64,000 nucleotides of DNA. Source: Rhodobacter sp. 24-YEA-8. Lineage in GTDB: Bacteria > Pseudomonadota > Alphaproteobacteria > Rhodobacterales > Rhodobacteraceae. The DNA lies in the NCBI RefSeq assembly GCF_900105075.1, contig NZ_FNSK01000001.1, positions 2,059,001 through 2,123,000 of the forward strand, in the 5' to 3' direction. The stretch's first letter is position 1. Each line of letters begins with the position of its first letter. Below, one piece after another: positions 29,041 to 37,164 of the stretch. The notes beneath the pieces were generated by a model that was given only the letters and a program-made list of their open reading frames with translations, had not been told where the DNA came from and did no database searches. The position numbers and the translations under genes are program-made.

Positions 29041-29977
29041 GAATGCTCTGTCGATGAAACATCTGCGCTATTTCGAAGCGCTCTCGCGGATCGGCCATTT
29101 CGGGCGTGCCGCCGAGGCCTGTGCGATCTCACAGCCGGCGCTGTCGATGCAGATCCGCGAGCTGGAGGCGCTGATCGGCGCGCCGCTCGTGGAACGCGCC
29201 GCGCGCCGGGTCCGTCTGACCGCTCTGGGCGAGGAATTTGCCAGCCGTGCCCGTGATATACTGCGCCGCGTCGACCAGCTTGGCGATCTGGTGCGGGCTG
29301 CGGGCGACGAGCCGGGCGGCATTCTGCGGATCGGAGTCATTCCGACAGTCGCGCCCTATCTCCTTCCCGGTCTGATCCAGCATCTGACCCGGCGCTGGCC
29401 CGCGCTTGATCTGCGCCCGCGCGAGGCGGTGACGCGCACGCTTTTGACCGATCTGACCGCCGGGCGGCTTGATCTTGCCATCCTCGCCTTGCCGGTCTCG
29501 GAACCCGCGCTTGAAGAAGTCCCACTGATCGAGGAGGAATTTCTGCTGGTCCGCCCCCGCTCGGATGCCGGACGCCCGGTGCCGGATGCGGCGCGGCTGG
29601 CCGAGATGAAGCTTCTCCTGCTGGAAGAGGGCCATTGCTTCCGCGATCAGGCCCTGTCCTTTTGCAAGATCCCTGCCTCGCGCGCGCCGCGCGATCTGAT
29701 GGAGGGCAGTTCGCTTTCAACGCTGGTGCAGATGGTCGGTGCGGGAATCGGGGTGACGCTGATTCCCGAAATGGCGCTGCCGATCGAGACGAAATCAGCC
29801 CGGGTTGCGGTCGACCGGCTTGCCGCACCGCATCCGAAACGGGTGATCGGCATGGTCTGGCGGCGGTCAAACCCGCTTGGCCCCCAGCTCATGCGGATTG
29901 CTGCGCTGCTGAACCAGAGCCTGCCCGCCATGCTGCCAGAGCAAAACCTGCCGCATGGCAGCCCGCATCAGCCCTGA
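29039..29977 (+). CDS. oxyR: OxyR-type LysR regulator of the peroxide response
   Basis: The 312-residue protein has an N-terminal winged helix-turn-helix (HFGRAAEACAISQPALSMQIRELE) and a LysR effector domain. Cys200 and Cys209 in EEGHCFRDQALSFC have the same spacing as the peroxide-sensing Cys199-Cys208 pair of E. coli OxyR, so disulfide sensing is expected. It is divergent from katG, the classic target. The ATG at 29039 has a weak ribosome site; a second Met five codons later is an alternative start. Confidence 0.9.
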   Translation: MNALSMKHLRYFEALSRIGHFGRAAEACAISQPALSMQIRELEALIGAPLVERAARRVRLTALGEEFASRARDILRRVDQLGDLVRAAGDEPGGILRIGVIPTVAPYLLPGLIQHLTRRWPALDLRPREAVTRTLLTDLTAGRLDLAILALPVSEPALEEVPLIEEEFLLVRPRSDAGRPVPDAARLAEMKLLLLEEGHCFRDQALSFCKIPASRAPRDLMEGSSLSTLVQMVGAGIGVTLIPEMALPIETKSARVAVDRLAAPHPKRVIGMVWRRSNPLGPQLMRIAALLNQSLPAMLPEQNLPHGSPHQP

Positions 29978-30163
29978 TTTTACGCGCCTTTCCTGCGCTT
30001 GCCGCCGGCGCCTGCCGTGCTGCTTTGCAGCGGCTGCACGGAAATCCGGCAGCCGCCGGAAAATGCGCCAACAGCTTTCCTTCCATTCAACTTTATTTCT
30101 TGTGTGTTTGTTTGTCTGGTTGTTAGGATTGTTTTGCGCCAGAGCTAATAGGGAGCCGCTTCG

Positions 30164-31054
30164 ATGTGCGGGATTGTTGGACTTTTTCTGAAGGACCGTT
30201 CGCTGGAGCCCGATCTGGGCCGTTTGCTGACGGATATGCTGATCACGATGACGGATCGCGGTCCTGATTCTGCTGGGATCGCGATTTACGGTGATGATGC
30301 GGGGGGCAAGCTGACGGTTCAGTCTGCCTTTGCGGATCGCGATTTTGCGACGCTGGAGGCGGATCTCGGGGCGGCGATCGGGGCGAAGGTTTCGCTTTCG
30401 CGCAAGGACAGCCATGCGATCCTGACGCTTGCGGCGGATAAGATCGCGCTCGCACGGTCGACGCTTGCGGCTCTGCGGCCGGATGTGCGGGTGATGAGCG
30501 CCGGCGATTCGATCGAGATCTATAAAGAGACCGGTCTGCCGAAGGATGTGGCGGCGCGCTTTGGCGTCTCAAAAATGTCGGGCCGGCACGGGATCGGCCA
30601 TACGCGGATGGCAACCGAATCGGCGGTCACCACCATGGGGGCACACCCGTTCTCGACCGGGCTTGATCAGTGCCTTGTGCATAACGGCTCGCTGTCGAAC
30701 CACAATTCGCTGCGCCGTGAGCTGATCCGCGACGGTGTGAAGTTCGAGACCCAGAACGATACCGAAGTCGCTGCGGCCTGGCTGTCGCATCAGCTGGCCC
30801 AGGGTGTCGAGCTTGGCGATGCGCTGCGCGCCGGTCTTGATGTGCTCGACGGCTTCTACACCTTCGTCGTCGGCACCAAAGACGGCTTCGGCGTGGTGCG
30901 CGACCCGATCGCCTGCAAGCCGGCGGTCATGGCCGAGACCGACCAATATGTCGCTTTCGGATCGGAATACCGCGCGCTGGTCAACCTGCCGGGCATCGAG
31001 GACGCCCGCGTCTGGGAACCGGAACCCGCAACCGTCTATTTCTGGAAGCACTGA
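30164..31054 (+). CDS. glxB: Class II glutamine amidotransferase subunit (GlxB / MgsA type)
   Basis: The 296-residue protein starts MCGIVGLF, leaving Cys2 as the N-terminal nucleophile after Met removal. Other family features are TDRGPDSAGIAIYG, GIGHTRMATES and HNGSLSNHNSLR. It corresponds to the amidotransferase domain of glutamate synthase made as a free subunit. It is first of three subunit genes (1-base and 10-base gaps) and is followed by a GmaS/GlnT-like gene. In methylamine users this set makes N-methylglutamate (MgsABC); in rhizobia it is named GlxBCD. AGGGAG precedes the ATG. Confidence 0.85.
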   Translation: MCGIVGLFLKDRSLEPDLGRLLTDMLITMTDRGPDSAGIAIYGDDAGGKLTVQSAFADRDFATLEADLGAAIGAKVSLSRKDSHAILTLAADKIALARSTLAALRPDVRVMSAGDSIEIYKETGLPKDVAARFGVSKMSGRHGIGHTRMATESAVTTMGAHPFSTGLDQCLVHNGSLSNHNSLRRELIRDGVKFETQNDTEVAAAWLSHQLAQGVELGDALRAGLDVLDGFYTFVVGTKDGFGVVRDPIACKPAVMAETDQYVAFGSEYRALVNLPGIEDARVWEPEPATVYFWKH

Positions 31055-31055
31055 T

Positions 31056-31739
31056 ATGCAGACGATTGACCTTGCAACCACCACTCTGCGCGACCTGAAC
31101 GCGACGCTGCAGGCCACCAAAGGCCAGACCAATGCCACCGCCTGGGAGATCGTGAACCCGAAGGGCAGCCATGCGCTGGCCGTCGGCCTCGATGCCCCGA
31201 TCGAAGTCACCGTCAAGGGCTCGACCGGCTATTACACCGCCGGGATGAACAAGCAGGCGACCGTCACCGTGAAGGGCTCGGCAGGCCCGGGTGTTGCCGA
31301 GAATATGATGTCGGGCACCGTCGTGATCGAGGGCGATGCCAGCCAATATGCCGGGGCGACCGGCAATGGCGGGCTTCTGGTCATCAAAGGCAATGCATCA
31401 TCGCGTTGCGGCATTTCGATGAAGGGCATCAATATCGTCGTGCATGGCAATATCGGCCATATGTCGGCTTTCATGGCACAATCGGGCAATCTGGTTGTGC
31501 TGGGCGATGCCGGTGACGCGCTTGGCGACAGCCTTTACGAGGCGCGGCTCTTTGTCCGGGGCAGCGTCAAATCCCTCGGCGCCGACTGTATCGAGAAAGA
31601 GATGCGCCCCGAGCATATCGCGATCCTCCAGGACCTGCTGGCCCAGGCGGGCGCGGATGCAAAGCCCGAAGAATTCAAACGCTACGGCTCGGCCCGCAAG
31701 CTCTATAATTTCAACATCGACAATGCGTCGGCTTACTGA
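31056..31739 (+). CDS. glxC: GXGXG-domain glutamate-synthase-like subunit (GlxC / MgsB type)
   Basis: The 227-residue protein is a right-handed beta-helix like the C-terminal GXGXG domain of glutamate synthase, with repeated glycine turns: VKGSTGYYTAG, GSAGPGVAENM, GATGNGGLLVIKGNASSRCG, GNIGHMSAF, GDAGDALGDSL. In the large enzyme this domain is structural and spaces the amidotransferase from the synthase domain. The start follows the glxB stop by one base, so the two are coupled. The subunit is only meaningful together with its neighbours. Confidence 0.85.
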   Translation: MQTIDLATTTLRDLNATLQATKGQTNATAWEIVNPKGSHALAVGLDAPIEVTVKGSTGYYTAGMNKQATVTVKGSAGPGVAENMMSGTVVIEGDASQYAGATGNGGLLVIKGNASSRCGISMKGINIVVHGNIGHMSAFMAQSGNLVVLGDAGDALGDSLYEARLFVRGSVKSLGADCIEKEMRPEHIAILQDLLAQAGADAKPEEFKRYGSARKLYNFNIDNASAY

Positions 31740-31749
31740 GGGATCGGCC

Positions 31750-33087
31750 ATGAAAGACGAACAGAAGACGATCCCGCAGACCGTGCCGCGCCAGTCCTGG
31801 ACCTATAGCCAGGAGATCAATTCCGAGATCCGCCGCGCCGCCGCCACCGGCATCTATGACATCCGCGGCGGTGGGGCAAAGCGCAAGCTGCCGCATTTCG
31901 ACGACCTCCTGTTCCTTGGCGCCTCGATCTCGCGCTATCCGCTGGAAGGTTACCGCGAGCGCTGCGAGACCAAAGTGGTCCTCGGCACCCGTTTCGCCAA
32001 AAAGCCGATCACGCTCGATATCCCGATCACCATCGCGGGGATGAGCTTTGGCGCGCTTTCGGGCGCGGCGAAAGAGGCCCTTGGTCGCGGCGCCACGCTT
32101 TCGGGCACTTCGACCACCACCGGCGACGGCGGCATGACCCCCGAAGAGCGCGGCCATTCCAAGACCCTGGTCTATCAGTATCTGCCCTCGCGTTACGGCA
32201 TGAACCCAGATGACCTGCGCCGCGCCGATGCGATCGAACTGGTGGTCGGCCAGGGCGCCAAACCGGGCGGCGGCGGCATGCTTCTGGGGCAGAAGATCTC
32301 GGACCGGGTTGCCAAAATGCGCAACCTTCCCAAAGGCATCGACCAGCGCTCGGCCTGCCGTCACCCCGACTGGACCGGCCCCGATGACCTCGAGATCAAG
32401 ATCCTCGAGATCCGCGAGATCACCGGCTGGGAGAAGCCGATCTATATCAAGATCGGTGGTGCACGGCCCTATTACGACACGACGCTGGCGGTCAAAGCGG
32501 GCGCCGATGTCGTGGTGATCGACGGTATGCAGGGCGGCACCGCCGCAACCCAGGACGTGTTCATCGAACATGTCGGCCAGCCGACGCTCGCCGCACTGCC
32601 CCAGGCGGTCAAGGCGCTGCAGGATCTGGGCATGCATCGCAAAGTGCAGCTGATCGTCTCAGGCGGCATCCGCACCGGCGCCGATGTGGCCAAGGCACTG
32701 GCGCTTGGCGCCGATGCGGTCGCAGTCGGCACCGCCGCGCTGATCGCGCTTGGCGATAATGACCCGCATTGGGAAGCCGAATACCAGAAGCTCGGCACCA
32801 CCGCCGGGGCCTATGACGACTGGCATGAGGGCAAGGATCCCGCCGGCATCACCACCCAGGACCCCGAGCTGCAAAAGCGCCTCGACCCGGTCCAGGCGGG
32901 GCGGCGGCTCGCGAATTACCTCAAGGTGATGACGCTGGAGGCCCAGACCATCGCGCGGGCCTGCGGCAAGAACCATGTCCATAATCTCGAACCGGAGGAT
33001 CTCTGCGCGCTGACGGTGGAATCGGCCGCCATGGCGGGCGTGCCGCTCGCGGGAACCAGCTGGATCCCGGGGCGCGGCGGCTACTGA
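31750..33087 (+). CDS. glxD: FMN-binding glutamate-synthase domain protein (GlxD / MgsC type)
   Basis: The 445-residue protein is the synthase domain of glutamate synthase as a single subunit. It has an FMN barrel with MSFGALSGAAKEALGRGA, GDGGMTPEERG, GQGAKPGGGGMLLGQK, KIGGARPYYD, DGMQGGTAATQ and VSGGIRTGADVAKALALGADAVAVGTAAL. It should transfer ammonia (or methylamine, in N-methylglutamate synthase) to 2-oxoglutarate with reduction. GAGG lies eight bases before the ATG. A terminator follows, so the downstream synthetase is at least partly separate. Confidence 0.87.
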   Translation: MKDEQKTIPQTVPRQSWTYSQEINSEIRRAAATGIYDIRGGGAKRKLPHFDDLLFLGASISRYPLEGYRERCETKVVLGTRFAKKPITLDIPITIAGMSFGALSGAAKEALGRGATLSGTSTTTGDGGMTPEERGHSKTLVYQYLPSRYGMNPDDLRRADAIELVVGQGAKPGGGGMLLGQKISDRVAKMRNLPKGIDQRSACRHPDWTGPDDLEIKILEIREITGWEKPIYIKIGGARPYYDTTLAVKAGADVVVIDGMQGGTAATQDVFIEHVGQPTLAALPQAVKALQDLGMHRKVQLIVSGGIRTGADVAKALALGADAVAVGTAALIALGDNDPHWEAEYQKLGTTAGAYDDWHEGKDPAGITTQDPELQKRLDPVQAGRRLANYLKVMTLEAQTIARACGKNHVHNLEPEDLCALTVESAAMAGVPLAGTSWIPGRGGY

Positions 33088-33095
33088 ACTGCTTT

Positions 33096-33131
33096 GGAAA
33101 GCCGGTCCGGATCTGGGCCGGCTTTCCTTTT
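33096..33131 (+). terminator. Terminator-like hairpin after glxD
   Basis: GGAAAGCCGG (33096-33105) pairs with CCGGCTTTCC (33118-33127), followed by TTTT. It separates glxBCD from the gmaS-like gene and may attenuate read-through. Confidence 0.75.
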
Positions 33132-33193
33132 CACAACATCAGGCCAGCCCCTCGACGGGCCAGCTGTATCAAAACAACAGGGAATCGAACAAA

Positions 33194-34537
33194 ATGGCCT
33201 TGGACAAAGGGCAAAGCGCAAAGCCGCAGACCGGTGCCGAACTGAAGGCTTATGCCGAAGAGCGCGGCATCCGCTATTTCATGATCTCCTTCACCGATCT
33301 CCTGGGGTATCAGCGCGCCAAGCTGGTGCCGACCTGCGCGATCGAGGGCATGTGCCAGGATGGCGCCGGTTTCGCAGGCTTTGCGACCTGGCTCGACGTC
33401 ACCCCGGCGCATCCCGATATGCTGGCCGTGCCCGACCCCTCGACCGTGATCCAGCTGCCCTGGAACCCCGAGATCGCCTGGGTCGCCTCGAACCCGGTCA
33501 TGTCGGAAAAGCCCCTCGACCAGGCGCCGCGCAATGTGCTGCGCAAGCTGGTCGATGAAGCCGCCGAGCTGGGCCTGCGCGTCAAAACCGGCGTCGAGCC
33601 GGAATTCTTCCTGCTCAACCCCGATGGCTCCGCCGTCGCCGATGAATTCGACGATGCGGTCAAGCCCTGCTATGACCAGAACGCCATCCTGCGCCGCTAT
33701 GACCTGATCAAAGAGATCGCCGATGCGATGCTCGATCTCGGCTGGGAACCCTATCAGAACGACCACGAAGACGCGAATGGCCAGTTCGAGATGAACTGGA
33801 AATACGATGATGTGCTGGCCACCGCCGACAAGCACGCCTTCTTCAAATTCATGACCCGCGTTCTGGCCGAGAAATACGGGCTGCGCGCCACCTTCATGCC
33901 CAAACCCCTGATGGGCAAGACCGGCAATGGCTGCCATGCCCATATCTCGGTCTGGACCATGGACGGCAAGTCGAACGCGTTTTCGGATGACAGCAAAGAG
34001 CTCGGTCTGTCCGATAAGGGCCGCGCCTTCCTCGGCGGCATCATGAAACACGCCTCGGCACTCGCGCTGATCTGCAACCCGACGGTCAATTCCTACAAGC
34101 GCATCAACGCGCCCCGCACCTCGTCAGGCGCAACCTGGGCCCCGAATTCGGTGACCTGGACCGGCAATAACCGCACCCATATGGTCCGCGTTCCCGGACC
34201 CGGCCGGTTTGAACTCCGCCTGCCCGACGGCGCCGCAAACCCCTATCTCATGCAGGCCGTCATCCTTGCCGCCGGTCTCGACGGCATCCGCACCAATGCA
34301 GACCCGGGGCCCCGCTCCGACATCAACTTCTACACCGAGGGCCATCTGATCAAAGACGCGCCGAAACTGCCCCTCAACCTCCTCGACGCCATCCGCGCTT
34401 TCGATGCAGATACCGAGCTCAAAGCCGCCCTCGGCGAGGAATTCTCAAGCGCCTTCATCAAGATGAAAACCCAGGAATGGAACGAATATTGCGGCCATTT
34501 CACACAATGGGAAAAACAAAATACACTCGATATCTGA
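33194..34537 (+). CDS. gmaS: Glutamine-synthetase-family enzyme, gamma-glutamylmethylamide synthetase-like (GmaS/GlnT)
   Basis: The 447-residue protein has the glutamine synthetase fold, with metal and ammonium site motifs GVEPEFFL (134-141), EDANGQFEMNW (192-202), GNGCHAHIS and the loop around TGNNRTH. The segments EDANGQFE and TGNNRTH are those I recall being used to detect gmaS, and the gene sits beside N-methylglutamate-synthase-like subunits. It would then join methylamine to glutamate with ATP. The alternative is a GlnT-type glutamine synthetase. No N-methylglutamate dehydrogenase genes are in the window, so the choice is open. Confidence 0.8.
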   Translation: MALDKGQSAKPQTGAELKAYAEERGIRYFMISFTDLLGYQRAKLVPTCAIEGMCQDGAGFAGFATWLDVTPAHPDMLAVPDPSTVIQLPWNPEIAWVASNPVMSEKPLDQAPRNVLRKLVDEAAELGLRVKTGVEPEFFLLNPDGSAVADEFDDAVKPCYDQNAILRRYDLIKEIADAMLDLGWEPYQNDHEDANGQFEMNWKYDDVLATADKHAFFKFMTRVLAEKYGLRATFMPKPLMGKTGNGCHAHISVWTMDGKSNAFSDDSKELGLSDKGRAFLGGIMKHASALALICNPTVNSYKRINAPRTSSGATWAPNSVTWTGNNRTHMVRVPGPGRFELRLPDGAANPYLMQAVILAAGLDGIRTNADPGPRSDINFYTEGHLIKDAPKLPLNLLDAIRAFDADTELKAALGEEFSSAFIKMKTQEWNEYCGHFTQWEKQNTLDI

Positions 34538-34554
34538 AGTCGGATAAGTGAAAG

Positions 34555-34590
34555 AAACGCCGCCCGGAATGATCTCCGGGCGGCGTTTTC
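34555..34590. terminator. Bidirectional terminator between gmaS-like gene and niaP-like gene
   Basis: A 14-base-pair stem around CGCCGCCCGGA (34555-34568 with 34575-34588), with A residues on the left and T residues on the right. It serves both convergent genes. Confidence 0.87.
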
Positions 34591-34603
34591 TGTTGCAAAT
34601 CGG

Positions 34604-35914
34604 TCAGTTCAGCGCGGCCTGCTTTGTTTCGGCATCAATCGTCCAGGCCAGCAGCGCCGCCAGCGCCAGCAGGCCCGAAAACAGCCCGATCGCCATCGCC
34701 GTGTCCTGGATGAAGAGATGCACCAGAACCGAAGGCGCCAGCAACCCGCCCAGCCGTGCCATCGCCCCGGCCGCCCCCATGCCGGTTGCACGGCTCTCGG
34801 TCGGATAAAGCTCTGGCGTGAAGGCATAAAGTGCGCCCCAGGTGCCCAAAAGCGCAAAACTCATCACCATCAGCGCGGTCGCGATCAGCACAGGCCCGGT
34901 CGAGAGGGTGAACAAAAGGCAGGCAGCCGCGCTCAGGATCAGGAATCCGATCAGCGTTTTCCGCCGCCCCCAGGCCTCAACCCCCCAGGCCGCCAGCGCA
35001 TAGCCAGGGATCTGCGCCAGGGCCAGCACGACCAGGAAACCATAGCCGCGTACAAAGCCGAAGCCCTCATTCGCAAGCCGCGCCGGCATCCAGGTGAAGA
35101 CCCCGTAATAGCTCATCGAGACGAGGAACCAGACCGCCAGCATCGGGATGGTGCGCCGGATCAGCACCGGCGAGAAGATCCCGGTTGCGCCTGTGGCCCG
35201 GGGCAGTTCAACCCGTGCGGCGCCGGTCGTTTCCTTTCCGTTCATGACAAGCATCTGGTCGAGAACGGCTTTTGCCTCGGCCTCGCGGCCTTCGCGCAGA
35301 AGGTGCAACGGGCTTTCCGGGATCCAGAAGCGCAGGAAGATGCCGATCACCGCTGGCACGCCGGTCACGAAAAAGATCACGCGCCAGGTCTCGATCCCGC
35401 CAAAGCTGCTCGCGGCCCAGGCGGTCAGTGCGACGATCACCGTCCCCACCGCCCAGAAACCTTCCAGCATCACCAGCCAGCGGCCGCGGCGCGACGGCGG
35501 CAGGAATTCGGCCATCATCGCGTAATCCACCGGCAACGTGCCACCGACCGCAAGACCGGTCAGGAACCGCAGGACCAGCAGCGTGGTGAAATCCGGGGCA
35601 AAGGCCGAGGCGATGCCGAAAACCGCATCCATCGCGACTGTGATCAGGAGGATTTTGCGGCGCCCGAAACGATCCGCAAGCCGCCCGAAAACCGAGGCGC
35701 CTATCAGCATGCCAAGGAAAAACAGCGTGCCGGTCTGCAGGGCCTGCGGCACCTCCATTCCGAAGCTGGCCGCGATGGAGGCGACGGTAAAACCTACCGC
35801 CAGCACCTGCATCGCATCCGCCGTCCAGACGAGGCCAAAGACCCCCAGAAGCCGACGCTGGAACCTGCCGGTCCCCGCCCTCTCCAGCACCGTATCGACT
35901 GCAATAGCGGTCAT
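34604..35914 (-). CDS. niaP: MFS transporter, probably NiaP-type niacin/nicotinamide importer
   Basis: The 436-residue protein has 12 predicted membrane helices and the sugar-porter-like marks of the NiaP/SV2 branch: GRLADRFGRRKILL, RFLTGLAVGGTLPVDYAMMAEFLPPSRRG, PESPLHLLREGR, YTPELYPTESRATGMG-like C-terminal FTPELYPTESRATG. The neighbouring NrtR regulator and two operator-like dyads just upstream support uptake of an NAD precursor (inference). The start chosen has GGAAGGG six bases upstream; the ATG two codons earlier would overlap that site. Confidence 0.75.
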   Translation of the reverse strand: MTAIAVDTVLERAGTGRFQRRLLGVFGLVWTADAMQVLAVGFTVASIAASFGMEVPQALQTGTLFFLGMLIGASVFGRLADRFGRRKILLITVAMDAVFGIASAFAPDFTTLLVLRFLTGLAVGGTLPVDYAMMAEFLPPSRRGRWLVMLEGFWAVGTVIVALTAWAASSFGGIETWRVIFFVTGVPAVIGIFLRFWIPESPLHLLREGREAEAKAVLDQMLVMNGKETTGAARVELPRATGATGIFSPVLIRRTIPMLAVWFLVSMSYYGVFTWMPARLANEGFGFVRGYGFLVVLALAQIPGYALAAWGVEAWGRRKTLIGFLILSAAACLLFTLSTGPVLIATALMVMSFALLGTWGALYAFTPELYPTESRATGMGAAGAMARLGGLLAPSVLVHLFIQDTAMAIGLFSGLLALAALLAWTIDAETKQAALN

Positions 35915-35959
35915 CGTCATCCCTTCCCTGCCCCCCATTTTCCGGGGTGTCTGATAAAA

Positions 35960-36014
35960 TATACTCACCATGAGCATATGTAGGCGGGAGCGAAATATAC
36001 TCGATGTGAGTTTA
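35960..36014. promoter_or_regulatory. Two NrtR-box-like dyads upstream of niaP
   Basis: Dyad 1 (35960-35978) reads TATACTCA-CCA-TGAGCATA with 7 of 8 pairs; dyad 2 (35996-36014) reads TATACTCG-ATG-TGAGTTTA with 6 of 8. Centres are 36 bases apart. They share TATACTC and GAG-T/C-WTA and lie between nrtR and the start of niaP in an otherwise gene-free spacer, a place expected for repressor binding. Confidence 0.65.
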
Positions 36015-36049
36015 TGTCAATTCCGTCTGTGGCGGATTTCGCGAAAGGC

Positions 36050-36946
36050 TCAGCCCCGGCTGACCGGCAGCCTGGTGCCGGCGAGCGCGCGTGCCTCAAG
36101 CACTGCCGGGCGATAGCGGAACAACATGGCGGGCCGGCCACGGGATTCGGTCGTGGTCTCGCCGGTTTCCTCGATCAGTTCCTGCTGGTCGATCTGCCGG
36201 CGAAAATTCGATTTATGCAGCCTGAGGCCGATCAGTGCCTCGACCAGGCGCTGCAATTGCAGAAACGTGAAACTCTCCGGCATAAGTTCAAAGGCCACGG
36301 GGCGGTATTTGATCTTGGCCCTGAGCCGCGCGATCCCTGTCGCCAGAATGCGGCGATGATCTCCCTGCATGGCCCGCCCCGCGCCTGCCAGCCCTGTTCC
36401 GATCTGGTCAATGGCTTCGCCAACCAGCCCGGCCTCATAGAGCAGCTCATAGCGTGACAGAACCAGATCCTCGTTCCAGGCCTGACCATCAAGGCCGAAA
36501 GCATGGGAGATCCGCTGCACGCGCCCGGGATCGCTGGCCGCCCAGAGGTTCAGGGCCGCAATCATGCGCTGCCAGCCCTCGGGCAGGCCGCTGCGGTGAT
36601 CCTCCCAGGGGAGATACTCATACCAGCCATGCCATTCTGGCCGCCCCGTCCCCGGCGCCGCCTGTTCGCGCACAAGACCGAGATAGGAGATCGATATCCG
36701 CCGCAGATCCGCGTCTTCCCCCCGGTCACGGTCAGCGAAGGTGTAAAGCTGTTCCAGAAAGCCCACCGGATGCCCCGTCTGGCTTTCGATCCAGTCCCTG
36801 AGCCCCGCCTGCAGGCTGCGATGCGACGAAGTGAACGGGCCCGAGGGCAGTGCCTCGCCGGCGGCAACCGTCATCACCCGGGGCGCGTCCCCGGTCACTG
36901 CGGCAAGCACCGCAATCAGGTCTGCCTGAGCCAGCCCCGTGGTCAC
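36050..36946 (-). CDS. nrtR: NrtR-type Nudix-related transcriptional regulator of NAD metabolism
   Basis: The 298-residue protein has an N-terminal Nudix-like domain (about 1-195, including LEQLYTFADRDRGED and ISISYLGLV) without a full catalytic Nudix box. A C-terminal winged helix follows with FTFLQLQRLVEALIGLRLHKSNFRRQI. This arrangement defines NrtR, a repressor that senses ADP-ribose and controls NAD biosynthesis or precursor uptake. It lies directly upstream of the NiaP-like transporter on the same strand. A GTG start with GGAGG five bases before it is chosen over the open frame upstream. Confidence 0.87.
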   Translation of the reverse strand: MTTGLAQADLIAVLAAVTGDAPRVMTVAAGEALPSGPFTSSHRSLQAGLRDWIESQTGHPVGFLEQLYTFADRDRGEDADLRRISISYLGLVREQAAPGTGRPEWHGWYEYLPWEDHRSGLPEGWQRMIAALNLWAASDPGRVQRISHAFGLDGQAWNEDLVLSRYELLYEAGLVGEAIDQIGTGLAGAGRAMQGDHRRILATGIARLRAKIKYRPVAFELMPESFTFLQLQRLVEALIGLRLHKSNFRRQIDQQELIEETGETTTESRGRPAMLFRYRPAVLEARALAGTRLPVSRG

Positions 36947-37164
36947 CCTTGCCTCCGCTTTGACCTCTGCCTGACCCCGGACTAGCACGCGGGCGCAGCC
37001 TGGCCAACCATTGCCCCGGTCGTGAAGCCGCAAACCTGTAACAGCCCTTTAATCCGCGCCCCGCTTACGTTAATTCAGTGGGGAAACCCCAAACCCGGCT
37101 TCCTGCCAGACCGTCGCCCGGAGGAGGTGCGGCGGGAAACTCCCAGGCGAAAGACGACAGCCAG

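Noticed and set aside
37078-37164. Upstream GTG start for ilvD
   Set aside because: The extra residues do not fit the family N-terminus, which begins at [14 protein letters not shown].
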